Shown here one piece after another: positions 32,290 through 43,561 of a DNA stretch of 64,000 nt; positions within the stretch are counted from its first letter, which is position 1; every line of letters begins with the position of its first letter. A model generated the notes under the pieces. That model ran no database searches, was not told the DNA's origin, and saw nothing but the letters and a program-made list of their open reading frames with translations. The position numbers and the translations under genes are program-made. The DNA comes from Polytrichum commune (taxonomy: Eukaryota > Streptophyta > Polytrichopsida > Polytrichales > Polytrichaceae): the NCBI GenBank assembly GCA_950295325.1, contig OX485806.1, positions 7,814,001 through 7,878,000 on the forward strand, read 5' to 3'.

Positions 32290-33560
32290 ACCTTGACCTT
32301 GATGACCGTCAGTGGGAGTTGCGATCTTGGGACCAAGACAATGTCAACATCGTCAAGCTCTATTCTGTTTGGAATGTTGAAGGAGATGAGAGGTCATAGT
32401 GGAAAGCATACCAAGACCACAGTCCAAAATCTTTTCTCTAACTTCAAGATCTCACGCCTTCATTGCACGCAACACATTAAGAACTGGTGCCGCAAGCACA
32501 ATGTCAACTACCTCACACATCTGCAATCGAAAATGCCCAAAGACAAGACCCTCATTTTGACCACTAAAAACCATAAGAGATTCATGAGCAAGGGATGGAG
32601 ACAATGGAGATTATGAATGGAGAATTGCTTGAAGGCATGAAGCCCTTATACACATTAAGGGATTGTGAGTAGCCAAAGCCAAAAAGCTTTTGGTTCAAGG
32701 TTAAATGTCTCATGCAGCTTTGCCCGCTGAAGAAGAACATGGAGTGGACAGTGAAACAACACATGGGTAGCACAAAGCACTTGAAAGCCATTGAGGAGTC
32801 AACTATTGCTGCCTACAAAGGTGGCACGTTGCTGTCAAGTAGACATGGAAGGCCTTGGACAACCTATTTGATTACTGTTGAATCCAATCAACACAACCTG
32901 CACAATTTTTCAGATGTTCTGCTGGTGATAGCCAACAAGGTGAGGAGTCGTGTATTGATTCAGATGCACATATGTCTTATACGTGTTGGGGTTATTGGGA
33001 TCCTTGTGTCTATGGAGTTGTATCTTATGAAATTGTGTCTTTGTTGGATGCTAATCATGTGGGGCAACTTTGGTGTCCAGAAACGCATGTTAGAGCATCG
33101 TTTTTTGTGCATGGTGTAGAATTTAGGGTCAAGGGGTTGTTTTTGTCATGCAGATTTCCATAGGTCAAGTGCGTGTTCTCCTCAGGGTTTGCCAAAGATA
33201 ACTTGCTCAATGTGTGCTGCAATGCCACATCAAGATGTTTTTAGGAAGATGGTACTTGCAAAGGACAAATCCTACCGAAAGAGAGGGACAAAGGCCACAA
33301 CTGTGGTGTACATATATGATATCTGTCTTCCATTGAATTGGCTCGGAGTAGTAGAGATGTACGTAAGAAATATAAATTTGAGAAGCTCCAACATTGTGTT
33401 ACTTGAGCTAGAATCATACAACTTAAAGCGAAACATCCAACTTTAATGGAGATGGCCAAGGGCGCATCTCCTGATGTCAATAAGTTTTGCCACACCATTC
33501 TAAATGCCCATCAGACACAAGCATTTGGTGGTAAACTGTTTTGTGGGATTTTCTATGAGA
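32290..33560 (+). pseudogene. Decayed protein-coding relic of unknown family, probably transposon-derived
   Basis: Several plus-strand stretches read as protein-like sequence but are broken by stops and frame changes. 32293-32616 contains KTTVQNLFSNFKISRLHC and KNWCRKHNVNYLTHLQSK. A stretch near 32690-32810 reads KCLMQLCPLKKNMEWTVKQH and then MGSTKHLKAIEES, a C/H arrangement resembling a zinc finger. 33189-33300 has ITCSMCAAMPHQDVFRK. A stretch near 33355-33545 reads VRKKYKFEKLQHCVT and, after one stop, KAKHPTLMEMAKGASPDVNK. I do not recognise the family. Zinc-finger-like pieces in a repeat-rich region suggest a mobile-element gene. Confidence 0.4.
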
Positions 33561-35039
33561 TATAGCCTAAAATCTCAACCGTGACAGTCAAGGTAACCGG
33601 TACAACAACAAAAACTAAGTGTTTTTTTCAGGCAATGAAAGTCTATGGGGGGAGATGAATGTGCAACGTCTTTGCACTTAACTTTGTAGGTCCAAACTAC
33701 AGGACAATCAAGATAGACCTTAAGAAAGGGGTTCAATTTTCACGAGGAAAACATCCACAGATAATTGCTAAAGGTCTCAGGTTTGTTAGTGATTTTGTGT
33801 GCATGAAAGTGTAAGGTTTTTATATGAGAGTTTGCAAGTTCCATGTATTGGGCTTATATTATCCATTACAATGTTAGTTGAAGATTTATATGTTGAAGTG
33901 CATGTTTGTTGATTTCTAAACTAAATACATAGTGTGTATTGCATGTAGAGTATTTATCAATATTTAAGGATGTAGTCCCATCTCTTATGAACATGTTTCT
34001 CTATGATGTTGGCTCTTTGATTCTCACTAAACCACATAACAATCAAATCTAGGGGTCCAATAAAAAATGAGCCACGTAAGATCCATGTAACTTATGGGTA
34101 CCTTACATATAATTGTTTTTATCATAAGAAAGGGATGGTAGTAAGTACTTAAGTCCTCCCTCATATATAAGTTATGATATGTTATTCTAAAACATTGCTA
34201 ATTAGAAAATTAGGTTGTGAAAAAAAGTTTCAAAAATCGTCTCTTGTCTACTTAATATCTTTTCTACATCAAAATACCCCGTAGAAAACCCCTTGGTTGC
34301 ATAGGGCATACAAATCCCCCTAATGAGTCACACCTCCCTCCCCCCCTCCCTCCCCCCCAGTTGCGGTTGGCTCTTGGGCCCATAACTTTGTCCTTGAATG
34401 AATGTGTCCATAGAAGTTGAAGAAAGTCTAATTAGAGGATGCACTTGTCTTTGCACAATTGACATTAGAATTCGATTGTTATCATTTCCAAGTTCCAAGG
34501 ACACCACATGACCCAAAACCCTTGGAGGGTTCGCTTCTAAACATTAATTAATTGTGCATATTGTGGCATTGGTATGCATGCCACACTAAATTATCTATTT
34601 GTAACCGGTTACCCATCCAAATGGAGAGCATTGCCAACAACTCCTAGAGAGAGCATTTCATCCACATGCCCAACTTCCAAGTCTAGTTTCTAACAAACCG
34701 CAAATGGCCCCAAACAATCTCAAATGGAACAAGGTCCACATATACTTTCAGTTCATTGTGCACCTGTGTTGAAGAAAACCAGAGGAATTTAAGGTACTGC
34801 GTCAGGAACTCCAACGCATCAGCAATCTATTTCTTACGGAGTGGAGATTAAGAGAGATTTCAAGTCCTGGTTTTGTACTTACAATGATGCTGCAACAGTT
34901 CGCGAGAACTGACAAGAGTGGTTTGCTCGTCACCCCAGTTTTAAAAATCTGAACTCGCAACATAACACTACTAAAAGTTTTCCTACATGTCGAGAGTTAC
35001 ACTAGAATTACAGCCTGTTCGAGTTTCTTCTTCTGTTAC
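33561..35039. other. Intergenic, one dispersed-repeat copy
   Basis: A degenerate copy of the dispersed ~270-bp repeat lies at about 33955-34125 (GGATGTAGTCCCATCTCTTA, AACATGTTTCTC, CTAAACCACATAACAATCAA). A C/T-rich polypyrimidine tract is at about 34330-34360. The remaining sequence shows no gene. Confidence 0.55.
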
Positions 35040-38039
35040 CTATGAGATGGGAACAGGATCACCAATCGTCTGGAACGAATCGTGCAAGTGTCGTAGCATC
35101 TCCTTGTCGCGTGCCCAATCCGATGCAGGTGCTTTCACGAAATGCGAGTATAACTTGTTCTTTGCACACGTCACTTTGATGAGCTCGTGCGCAACTGGGC
35201 TGTCAATCTCAAACACGTAGTATAGCTGCCCGTTCTCGGTCTTGTCCTCTGCCTTGATGTCGTCTGCCAACCCGATGATGTCTTGCAAGTTGACGTCGGA
35301 CAAGGCAAGGTTCTGGAGCACATTGTCCCGAGGTCCTAGCTTCCGGAACCCGGCAAGGTAGGTCAGGTATGTCTTCTCCTCCTTCTTCTTGGGGTTGTAA
35401 AATTCGCTGTCGGTTCCATTTGTGCCTTTCTCCACTTTCGAGATGTTGCGCTCCTTCCAACCCTGATGTAGTTGAAAAAAATTGTTGCCAGTGATTAGGT
35501 TTAGCGATGAAAAAACTTAAATTGAGAATGCTGAGATTCCACTCAATATCCACATAAGTGTCTCTGTTCAAACAACACTTCCAGATAAGAGTAACCAGTA
35601 AATCATAATATAAGAATAAAAAGAGTTAGTAAATCCTAGCTATCCAAGTTCAAAATAATATAAGAAAAGAATCAGATACGTTTCACTCCTTCCGGCATTG
35701 AGATAATCATAATATATCGTTCCAGGGGATTGGGGTTAGTGACGTAGAAACTCATTTTCACCATGCTGAAACTCCACTCAATATCCTTGTAAGTGTCGAT
35801 GTTCAAACGACACTTACACGTCAAAGGTAACCAGTTAACCATACAATAAGAATCAAGAGAGATACTTAGTCCAAAGCTAGAATGAGTGACATACTCAATT
35901 CAAAGTAATCGAGCAGAAGTAACTAGAAGACAAATCAGCGATGTTGCAATCCTTCCAATCCTGAGATGATCATAGTATTGTTGCAGAGAATTAGTGTTAA
36001 TAACAAAGAAACTCAATTGGACAACGCTGGAACTTCACTCCATATCCTTATAGGTGTCAATGTTCAAACGACACTTACAGATCAAAGGTAACCAGTAAAC
36101 CATACAATAAAAATCAAGATAGATAGTTGATACATTCTTTGAAAGTTACATACTCAATACGAATCGACCAAAGAAAGCAATCACAAACTAGTATGAAACC
36201 TAAGCAAATCACCCATGTGGCAATAGCCAATTGGTGGCAGATATTTGACTAGGGGCCATCCACAACAACAAATCAATCTGCATGGAAGAAGCCACCTTCC
36301 ACGAGATCCCCACAGACAAACCTTCATCAGTTCCCGACAGTGGATCCTTGTGTTGGATTCCTGCCACTGATCTCCGGAGGTGACGGGAAGACTCAAGCAA
36401 ATTGTTGAATAGCATGTGTACTAAGACCTCAATTTTATCGACACAAGGAAACCACGGGACGAAGTCACAATCCTGAAGTAGGAAAGACAGAAAGTCAGAA
36501 ATTCAGTTTGCTCGAAAGAACTCCCTATTCTTACCGGGATTCCACTCAATAGACGTGCTCTCCCCTCGAGAAAAGCCTCTGATCAGAAGTAAAAATGAGC
36601 CTCTCAATTTGTTGAATCCCCTCTCGTACTCGAAATGTAGCCGAAAATGAACTTCGAAAGAGCTGTCCATGTTCTTACGATGTGCACACACGCAGATTTG
36701 AAAACCCTAAAATGTTTTTTGTTTTCAAGACCAGAGGTATGCGTTTCTTGGGGAAATGCTAATTGCGGGTGCCTGAAAACATAATTGCAAAAAACACACT
36801 GCTTGAATCAAGCTCATGTTCCGTACAATCAAGACCTTCGGTAACCTAGCAAATGACTGGAAACACCTTCTACCATGACATTTCCAGCGGTAAGGTGCAC
36901 ATGTAGTGACTGTTGATGTGCCAGAGCAAATCCAAAAGCAAGCAATCTCATCGTATTTCGAACCACATAAATCGGCTGCGTAACTGTTCCAACTTCACAG
37001 AGTTCGATTCCATGGCCATCGAATTTCGAAACACTTCAATAGGCTGCATCCGCATTCTAATTGCATGGAATTTCCATACCACGTCCATCAAATTCGAAAT
37101 ACCTAAATAAGCTGCGCAATGGACCAAATTCTTAGCCGAGTGTGTTGTGCGTTTGGTGAAGACTGTGAATTCTCAATATGAGAGAACACAATTCTCACCT
37201 GGGGCATATCGAAGATGCACTCCAGGCTGTCCTTATTGGCATTGCCACTGTATCCCATACAATCAATACCTTCGGCAACCTAACAAATGACTGGAAACAC
37301 CTTTTACAATATAAAATTCAAGCGGTAAGGTGTACATGCGTGGCTGTCGAAATTCCAAAACCAAGCAATCTCATTGAAATTCGGAATACCTACATCGGCT
37401 GCGGCCGCATTCCAAGAGCATGGATTTCAATTCCACGGCCATTTGCAATTCCGAAACACCTAATTAGGCTGCGTCTTGCACCAAAACCAAGCAATCTCGT
37501 CGCATTTCGAAGAACCTAGATCGGCTGCATCCGCATTCCAATTGCATGGAGTTCATTTCCATGGCCTTGCACCAAATTCTTAGCAGGGTGCGTTGTGCCT
37601 TATGGTGAAGCGTGTGATTGAGTTTTAAAACGAAAACAATCCTCACCTGGGGCACATCGAAGATATACTCGGCGCTGTCCTTCTTATTGGCATTGCCACC
37701 GTACCCGCCATAGCTGGAAGCGCTGGCCGCAGTGCCATAGTACGTCTGGAAGGGAGCCACGTCGCCGCCCTCAGCTACAGCCATCGCCGCTGGAGCTCCT
37801 CCCGTGGCCAACAACACCATCGCCGCCGCCCCGATGGCCACTGCCCCACTCCTCACCCAGCTCTCTTCGCTCTCAGCCGCCGACGACGACGCCACCACAC
37901 ACACTGACCTCCTCTTCCTCCTCAACGCCCCGCATTGCTGCGCTGTCTGCACGTCGACACACAATTTTGGCATGCTACATTTCTCCGATACGATGTGGCA
38001 GGAGCCCACCAGGTTGGCGATTCCCACTGCCATCGCCAT
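35040..38039 (-). CDS. PPD6: PsbP-domain thylakoid lumen protein, PPD6-like
   Basis: Minus-strand exons 37647-38039 and 35040-35462 are separated by a 2,184-bp intron (phase 0, IFDVPQ-GWKERN) and give 271 aa. Residues 1-50 form a chloroplast transit peptide rich in S/A/V and basic residues. A second hydrophobic stretch, SGAVAIGAAAMVLLATGGAPAAMA, ends in an A-x-A-type site, so import into the thylakoid lumen is expected. It has no twin-arginine motif directly before the core. The mature part carries YYGTAASASSYGGYGGNANK, then KVEKGTNGTDSEFYNPKKK and HLHDSFQTIG. As I recall, these match Arabidopsis PsbP domain protein 6 (At3g56650) and not the oxygen-evolving PsbP itself. Its biochemical role is not well defined. 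The first of two close ATGs is used (the other is two codons later). The symbol reflects homology, not tested orthology. Confidence 0.85.
35530..36160 (+). repeat. Three-copy tandem repeat in the PPD6 intron
   Basis: A unit of about 235-260 bp starts near 35534, 35768 and 36030. Each contains ACTC-ATATCC-TA-A-GTGTC, GTTCAAACGACACTTAC, AGGTAACCAGT-AACCATACAATAA, and further on a TTCC--CATTGAGATAATCATA or similar segment in the first two. The last copy runs into the sequence shared with hydratase intron 3. Confidence 0.8.
36826..37705 (-). repeat. Tandem duplication spanning the PPD6 exon 1/intron border
   Basis: Copy 1 (about 36826-37255) and copy 2 (about 37258-37705) are collinear. Copy 2 includes the real end of exon 1 and its donor. 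Copy 1 contains a decayed version at about 37192-37255, reading on the minus strand GYSGNANKDSLECIFDMPQ followed by GTGAGA, against GYGGNANKKDSAEYIFDVPQ and GTGAGG in the real exon. A third, shorter piece (AACCAAGCAATCTCGTCGC) lies at 37485-37565. All other copy 1 sequence is intronic. Confidence 0.85.
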
Positions 38040-38416
38040 CGCTATCGCAGCAGCTTCTCGATGAGATTTGTTTTGCTACCGAAGTTGGCGATTCCGGTCC
38101 CCCCTTGTGTGCTCTTCTTCATCGGTCCGGGGCGTTCAAGGCTGGATGGCAAACGCCGCTGGCATGGCATTGGATCTTGGGCTCTGCTGTGGATAAGGCC
38201 CCTTTTCACACTTCGAACTAGCTTGCGTGGCATAATGGAGCCTCCCCATTGGCCGCCTCCCCAACATAATTCAGCCCCCTACCATTAGCTCTATACGCCT
38301 GGAAAATTTATAAGGGGAATTATTCCCACACATACATGTTATTGTACACGGGCCTTAAATGGTTACTTTTTTTTCCAACTTAGCCCACTTATCCTACAAT
38401 ATGAAGCACGCAATTA

Positions 38417-39005
38417 GGACCGTTTCACACTATGGGCATCCAAGTCGAGAGGTCGTGGGATTGAATGGCCAAACTTTGTTGAGAGTCCAAAGAAATGGGC
38501 TGAAAATAGTCATGAAATATAGGAATTGGAGCCTTTGGCCGAGCCCAGTGTGAAGCCTCCAAAGGCCAAGCCTAAAGTTCAAACCTTTGGCCATGAACTC
38601 CCACGGCCTCTCAACTAGGCGTCCCGATCTTACTGTTGAATGTAGACGGCCATAGTGTGAAGCCTCCTAAGTCCAAAGAAAGAAGGAGCACCCCACTTTA
38701 TTCCTTGCCCAAAACAACCCCTCCAATCTAACGGCCAAGATCTTGTCAATGTTTGATTTTTTATGAAAAAAAATGGACTGCCTCTCGACCATAATTTGGG
38801 TTTCCATTTTCGTCCGACCCAAACTTCCTTTGAGATTCCGTCGTCTTGGTCAAAAGTTTTGCCATGTAGGCATTTTAAATTGCGACAACCTTTGGACTTT
38901 GGCCTCTAATGTGAATGGTCGAGAGGGTTGAATTCTTGGTTTCTTGCAATCTGATTGGTGGAAATCGATGGCCTCTCAACCTTCGGCCATAGTGTGAAGC
39001 AGCTC
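38417..39005. mobile_element. PIF/Harbinger-like MITE, possibly composite
   Basis: The left end GGACCGTTTCACACTATGG follows TTA (38414-38416). The right end, reverse-complemented, reads GAGCTGCTTCACACTATGG and is followed by TCA, a changed TTA. Another inverted end of the same type, CCATAGTGTGAAGCCTCC followed by TAA, lies inside at 38652-38670, so this is either two nested elements or one with repeated ends. It lies about 380 bp upstream of the PPD6 start. Confidence 0.6.
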
Positions 39006-39022
39006 TCAGTATGAGATAACTA

Positions 39023-39238
39023 CATTGCTTATCATGATTAGTGTGTGCTACTGTTTGAAGTTCCTCAAAGCAATAACAACTTTCTCATAAACTCAATTTT
39101 TACTAACAAAACTACAATAAGTTGTTTAGACATTATAGAACATAAATGACTTCTCTTGGTTAAATATTACATTCTCATAAAATACCTAAATATTGCATAA
39201 ACAAAATATTAACATGCACTAATTGGGATAATCAAATG
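39023..39238. mobile_element. TA-flanked MITE, small member (216 bp)
   Basis: TA at 39021-39022 and 39239-39240. The left end reads CATTGCTTATCATGATTAGT. The right end, reverse-complemented, reads CATTTGATTATCCCAATTAG. It belongs with the elements at 42778 and 62304, which share the TIR core GATTATCCCATTTAGTG. The TA target suggests a Tc1/mariner (Stowaway-like) origin. Confidence 0.7.
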
Positions 39239-39240
39239 TA

Positions 39241-41574
39241 CCAATTGTAGTACTCATTTTCCTCATAGTTTCTGGAGCTCGATTTCAAAATATCTTATCA
39301 ATCAACAAAGTGAAGATTTTCGTGCTCATTGAAATGGACATATAGCCCCTCCCCTTCAATTATGTTGACTCGAAATTGAGTCTAGAATTGAAGTCATATT
39401 TTGAGCACGCAATTCAATCATTTTAAAACTCATGTCTTCTTGGTATCCGTTCTTGAAACCACATCAAACTACATACCACTCAACTATGAGATTTTTTTAA
39501 GATAAGTAACCTAATTAGGCATGTCTACCTTAAGGTATGTAACCCTATTTGTAGGCACTTCCAACTCCATGGATAAAGATGTCACTAAAACATGTTGAGA
39601 ATTGTCTCATCCAATTAGCAATTGCAAGACATGAAATTTGTTATCATCTTGATAAGTTTCGGATTGAAATTGAGATGCAAAAGTCATGAGAGATCAAAGT
39701 TAAGATTCTCATTTTCCCTAAACGACCACATAGGTGCTCCCAATTTGATTCATCACTATCAAATCTTAAGCTTTTCTATATTTTTGAGCACATAGTTCAA
39801 AGTCATTGTGATACATGTCTTTTTGCTCTTACCTACAAGCCTTGCCATATACCACACCAATGTAGGTTTTTGATTGAGAAGAGTGACCACATAAGGCCCA
39901 CATACCTTACTTATAGGTTACCGTCGAGGGCTCTTTAATCTAACCAAAATTAAGTATCTTCCTCTTGTATATGTTATGCCACATTGTCATTCCCACACTT
40001 GATTAAGACCTCCTTGAATTCCGCATGAAAACTACATTCCAGCACTAATAAAGATGAAAGAGAGCCCCAACTTATGCATATATAAAATGGTCAAATGAAG
40101 ATCATGTATACATCAAAGGTGATTAGGCCATTCAAGGCTACAAAACCTTGGAACAAATATCCACTTTCCTCGCACTTTCATTCATGAAACTTGATGCCAA
40201 TGGTTGAAGAAGGAGCATAACCACTTTTTGACCACCGATCTTAATCATCTTTACTTATTCGTTTATGGACTTGAATTACTATAATGTCTTGCTCATACTC
40301 TTGGCCCCAATTAGAAAGAGCACTTGTTTATTGGACAAAATAATGTTCTAGTATCTCCCGTTTTGAGAATTAAAAACATCTCCTTATGAATTGCAAACTT
40401 CAGTTGCAAGGACTAGGATGTGTGGGTCAAGCCCCATGTTGCTTATCCACCCATCCATTTTGGGAACCTCGTTCATTTTTGTGCATGATCTATGCACCCA
40501 AGGGGAATTATTGCATATAAGAATAACTCTCATTCATCCACCACAAAAACCCTTAAACAAGTTAGTATGCAATTTTAAGGTTGCTATTTATAGTTGATAT
40601 GACACTAGAATTCACTTTAAAGATAGTCTAGCCTAAGTCATTTGAGATGAATCAGCCACAAACCTATAGCATGGTGTGAAGTTTTTACAATTATAGATGA
40701 GAGATGCACTTGGCATATGCGATAATTCCATCTCTCCGCTACACTCTACCTACAATTTAAGATGAAGCATAGAGATAATTCCCCAACGCAAAAACTTACA
40801 AACAAATGCTTTTTGTTCCAAAGAAATAATAGATATACAAATCATCCTAACATTTACTTCCTTTTCATTGTAGCTTCCATGTGAGTGATGGTTAAAGGAT
40901 CATGACACCTACCATTGAGACCGCAATAATAAAAATTTAGTGAAGGTCATCCCCAAGGCCATCTTTGAGGCAAGAGGGAGACAATGGCCTCTATTGAGAC
41001 CAAGTGCACAAAGCATGCTCTAATCCTCCATGCTATCCTAGGTTAAGAACAACACAACCCTCTTGACACCTCATGATGTGGAGGCCACACATGTTCAAAA
41101 ATGTTGGACAAAAAAGAATTGGAAATGAATTGTTTAACCAAAAAAAGAGGGACCAACCTAGAAACAAAGCTCCATGAAGTTAGGCACATGTCAAGGCTGA
41201 AATTCTCTTACCTTTGCTTGCCAAACTCTGTTTCCAAACCGACATTTTTGAATGTGTGTGGCCTCCCCTTGAGAGGTTGGCATTTGCCACCTTTTCTTTT
41301 GTAAGGTTATTGTCTTTTGGGGTGCACCTCATGATCCTTCTCCGGCCACTACATGGCTCCTTCTAAAAATATGTAGAAGCTTCGTACAATTCTCACAAGG
41401 TGCTTTCTTCTCACAAATGTTATTTGTTTTATAATATACATGTGCTATCCATAAAATCCACAATTTTCATATTTAAAGAATGCGTCATACAAATTCGAAT
41501 AGCTTTTTTTTAAAGTGCACATTTATACTCAATCAATTCAAGGAAAAGCGAATGTTTGTTGTAGAGTTTACTTA
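39241..41574. other. Intergenic with two dispersed-repeat copies, no gene
   Basis: Copies of the dispersed repeat are at about 39280-39535 and 39690-39930. At 41110-41290 a stretch reads RGTNLETKLHEVRHMSRLKF on the plus strand. Its relative lies on the minus strand at 52273-52683 (RGTNLEIELLEVRHMSRPKF), so it is a fragment of a repeated, once-coding element. No intact gene was found. Confidence 0.6.
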
Positions 41575-41997
41575 GGATGAGTTTCCATGTAGGCCGCTCA
41601 TCCACTAGATTCAAGTGTGAATAAGGACAAACCCGCCCAAATGTAGAGGGAATATGATGGGGTAGGGTTCATATGTGCCAACTAGCTACTCCCATCTTCT
41701 CAAATCCGGGCCCACCTACTAACCTCCTCCTCCTGGTTACCAAGGATGAAGTTCTAGACCAATTTTCATTTTCTTGAGTTTGTAATGAGGCTCAATCCTT
41801 TGGTGACTGACACTTGCAGGTTAAAGATTCTCTAGTGGGCGCATGAAAGTCTAGCGGCTTGTCTTTACAACCCTCCATAATCTACCAGACTATTAGAATG
41901 TGGTTGGATGGCGGCTTGTGCTTAACTACATGCGAACACCTCCAACCCATTATTATCTAGAATCTAGTGGGTGAGTGGCCTACATGGAAACTCACCC
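41575..41997. mobile_element. PIF/Harbinger-type MITE (423 bp)
   Basis: TTA on both sides (41572-41574 and 41998-42000). The left end reads GGATGAGTTTCCATGTAGGC. The right end, reverse-complemented, reads GGGTGAGTTTCCATGTAGGC, and the match continues through CACTAGATTC, giving a TIR of about 38 bp. There is no coding sequence. Confidence 0.8.
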
Positions 41998-42777
41998 TTA
42001 TAGCTTTATAAGATTTGGGAATTTTAACATCTAATGTATTTTTAGTCTATTTTGGGAATTTTATTCAAATGTATTCAATATTTTGTTGTGCTCTTAACTA
42101 AACATGCTTTAGACAACTTAGATATATCTCCTTCCTTTGAATATACTTACAACTCAACCTCCATTATTTTCAACCTCACATATTTTCATCTCACCTCAAT
42201 TGCAACCTCAACCTCAAGGGATGGGCACATGGCCCATTTCTTTGAGCAACTCATGCAACACTTGGGTGTTGTGGCCCCTGCTTCCCCACAAATTTGGGGA
42301 TTGTGTGCCCATGCTAGCAATTTGCCCCACCTGTCACAAGGTTGTGGCGGCACATCTTGGACCACCACTTGTCAACACTTGGGAAGAATAAAATGTTAAG
42401 GGTGAATTTCAAGGAGCATTTTCGCTGCACTAAAGAGCATTTTCGCAACGCCAAATAAGGCACATGCATCCTGCGCAATGGCCCTACTCGGGCGGCAACC
42501 ACTTTTGTGTTGTGCTATATCATTGCTCATCTAGTTGCCCGGCCTCCCTCTTGGCTAAAAATAGATATATGGCAACAAAGTTGAGCCATGCGCCCAACCC
42601 TTCACGGAGTGTTCATCCCCGCCTCAACAACTTTGCAAATGAGGCCATTGAACCCAATGTGGAGAGAGGTCATGCAAACAGAAGGTTGTAAATTCAATGA
42701 TGGGCCCCATCCAAGTTGGAAAAGAGGCCATGAATCCCAAAGCAATGCACTTAAGTTAAAGTAAAGTTTATTTGCTA

Positions 42778-43213
42778 TATTGATTATCCCATTTAGTGAG
42801 GGTGGGCTAATATTGACGTGGGAAATTAGTGAAGGTGATACTAATTTTTTTAATACTATGACATTAGTGTCACCAAATGATCTAGGATTTTGGGAGCCGA
42901 AAGTGTCAAAGTGCTGAAAGCTCTCAATGCAACCTCTATTCAATTTCTTAGTGTTAGGATATGTCTTAGGTGTGAGTGGTGCCGACTAAAAATAAGAAGA
43001 GAAAGTCTCTTTGAGCCCACCAAAACAAATTATGCACACTGCAAACACTTTAGAGCATCCACTCATTATCTTGAAATGTATGGTAAATGAGCATGTATTG
43101 ATGATTTTAGGATCACTTAGTAAAAAAATTCAACCCTTACTAGTTGTGAGATGTGGCAAAATGGTGCGTGCTTTAGGAATTAGTACCACACGCACTAAAT
43201 GGGATAATCAATG
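42778..43213. mobile_element. TA-flanked MITE, medium member (436 bp)
   Basis: TA at 42776-42777 and 43214-43215. The left end reads TATTGATTATCCCATTTAGT. The right end, reverse-complemented, reads CATTGATTATCCCATTTAGT, and both continue G-GxG-GTGG. The interior is unrelated to the 216-bp member. Confidence 0.8.
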
Positions 43214-43400
43214 TAGTCTTGAACGAGGAGAAAACGAAGCGGTGCACAAAATTAGATTTGGAAGCCCCGTAGATGGAGCAAGCAAAATTGGTCATCCAAC
43301 CACAATGGTAGATGTCACAAAACAAAATCCGTGAGTATGTAATCAGTGAAAGAGATCAACCACAAGCTCACAAATTAACTGTGTGAAAGTACTAAAGTGA

Positions 43401-43561
43401 TAGCCCACCCACACTTACTGGTGTGGGCCACCAACGAATGACTCCTGCCAGTTGAGGCCATTTTTAGCTCCAATTTGACTAGTGAAAGCCACATGATGTA
43501 ACCAATGTTGATAGATAGAAATTGTTCACTGGTGGTCCAGACCAGTATGTGTGGTGGCTTA
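43401..43561. repeat. Hairpin-type inverted repeat (161 bp)
   Basis: TAGCCCACCCACACTTACTG near 43401 is the imperfect inverse of CAGTATGTGTGGTGGCTTA near 43543. The match continues through GG-GTGG-CCACCA, giving arms of about 35 bp. It is probably a small MITE, but the flanking duplication is unclear. Confidence 0.55.

Noticed and set aside
35040-38039. Naming the minus-strand gene as PsbP of the oxygen-evolving complex
   Set aside because: The YYGTAASAS...GGYGGN and KVEKGTNGTDSEFYNPKKK blocks fit the PPD6 type of PsbP-domain protein better than PsbP itself.
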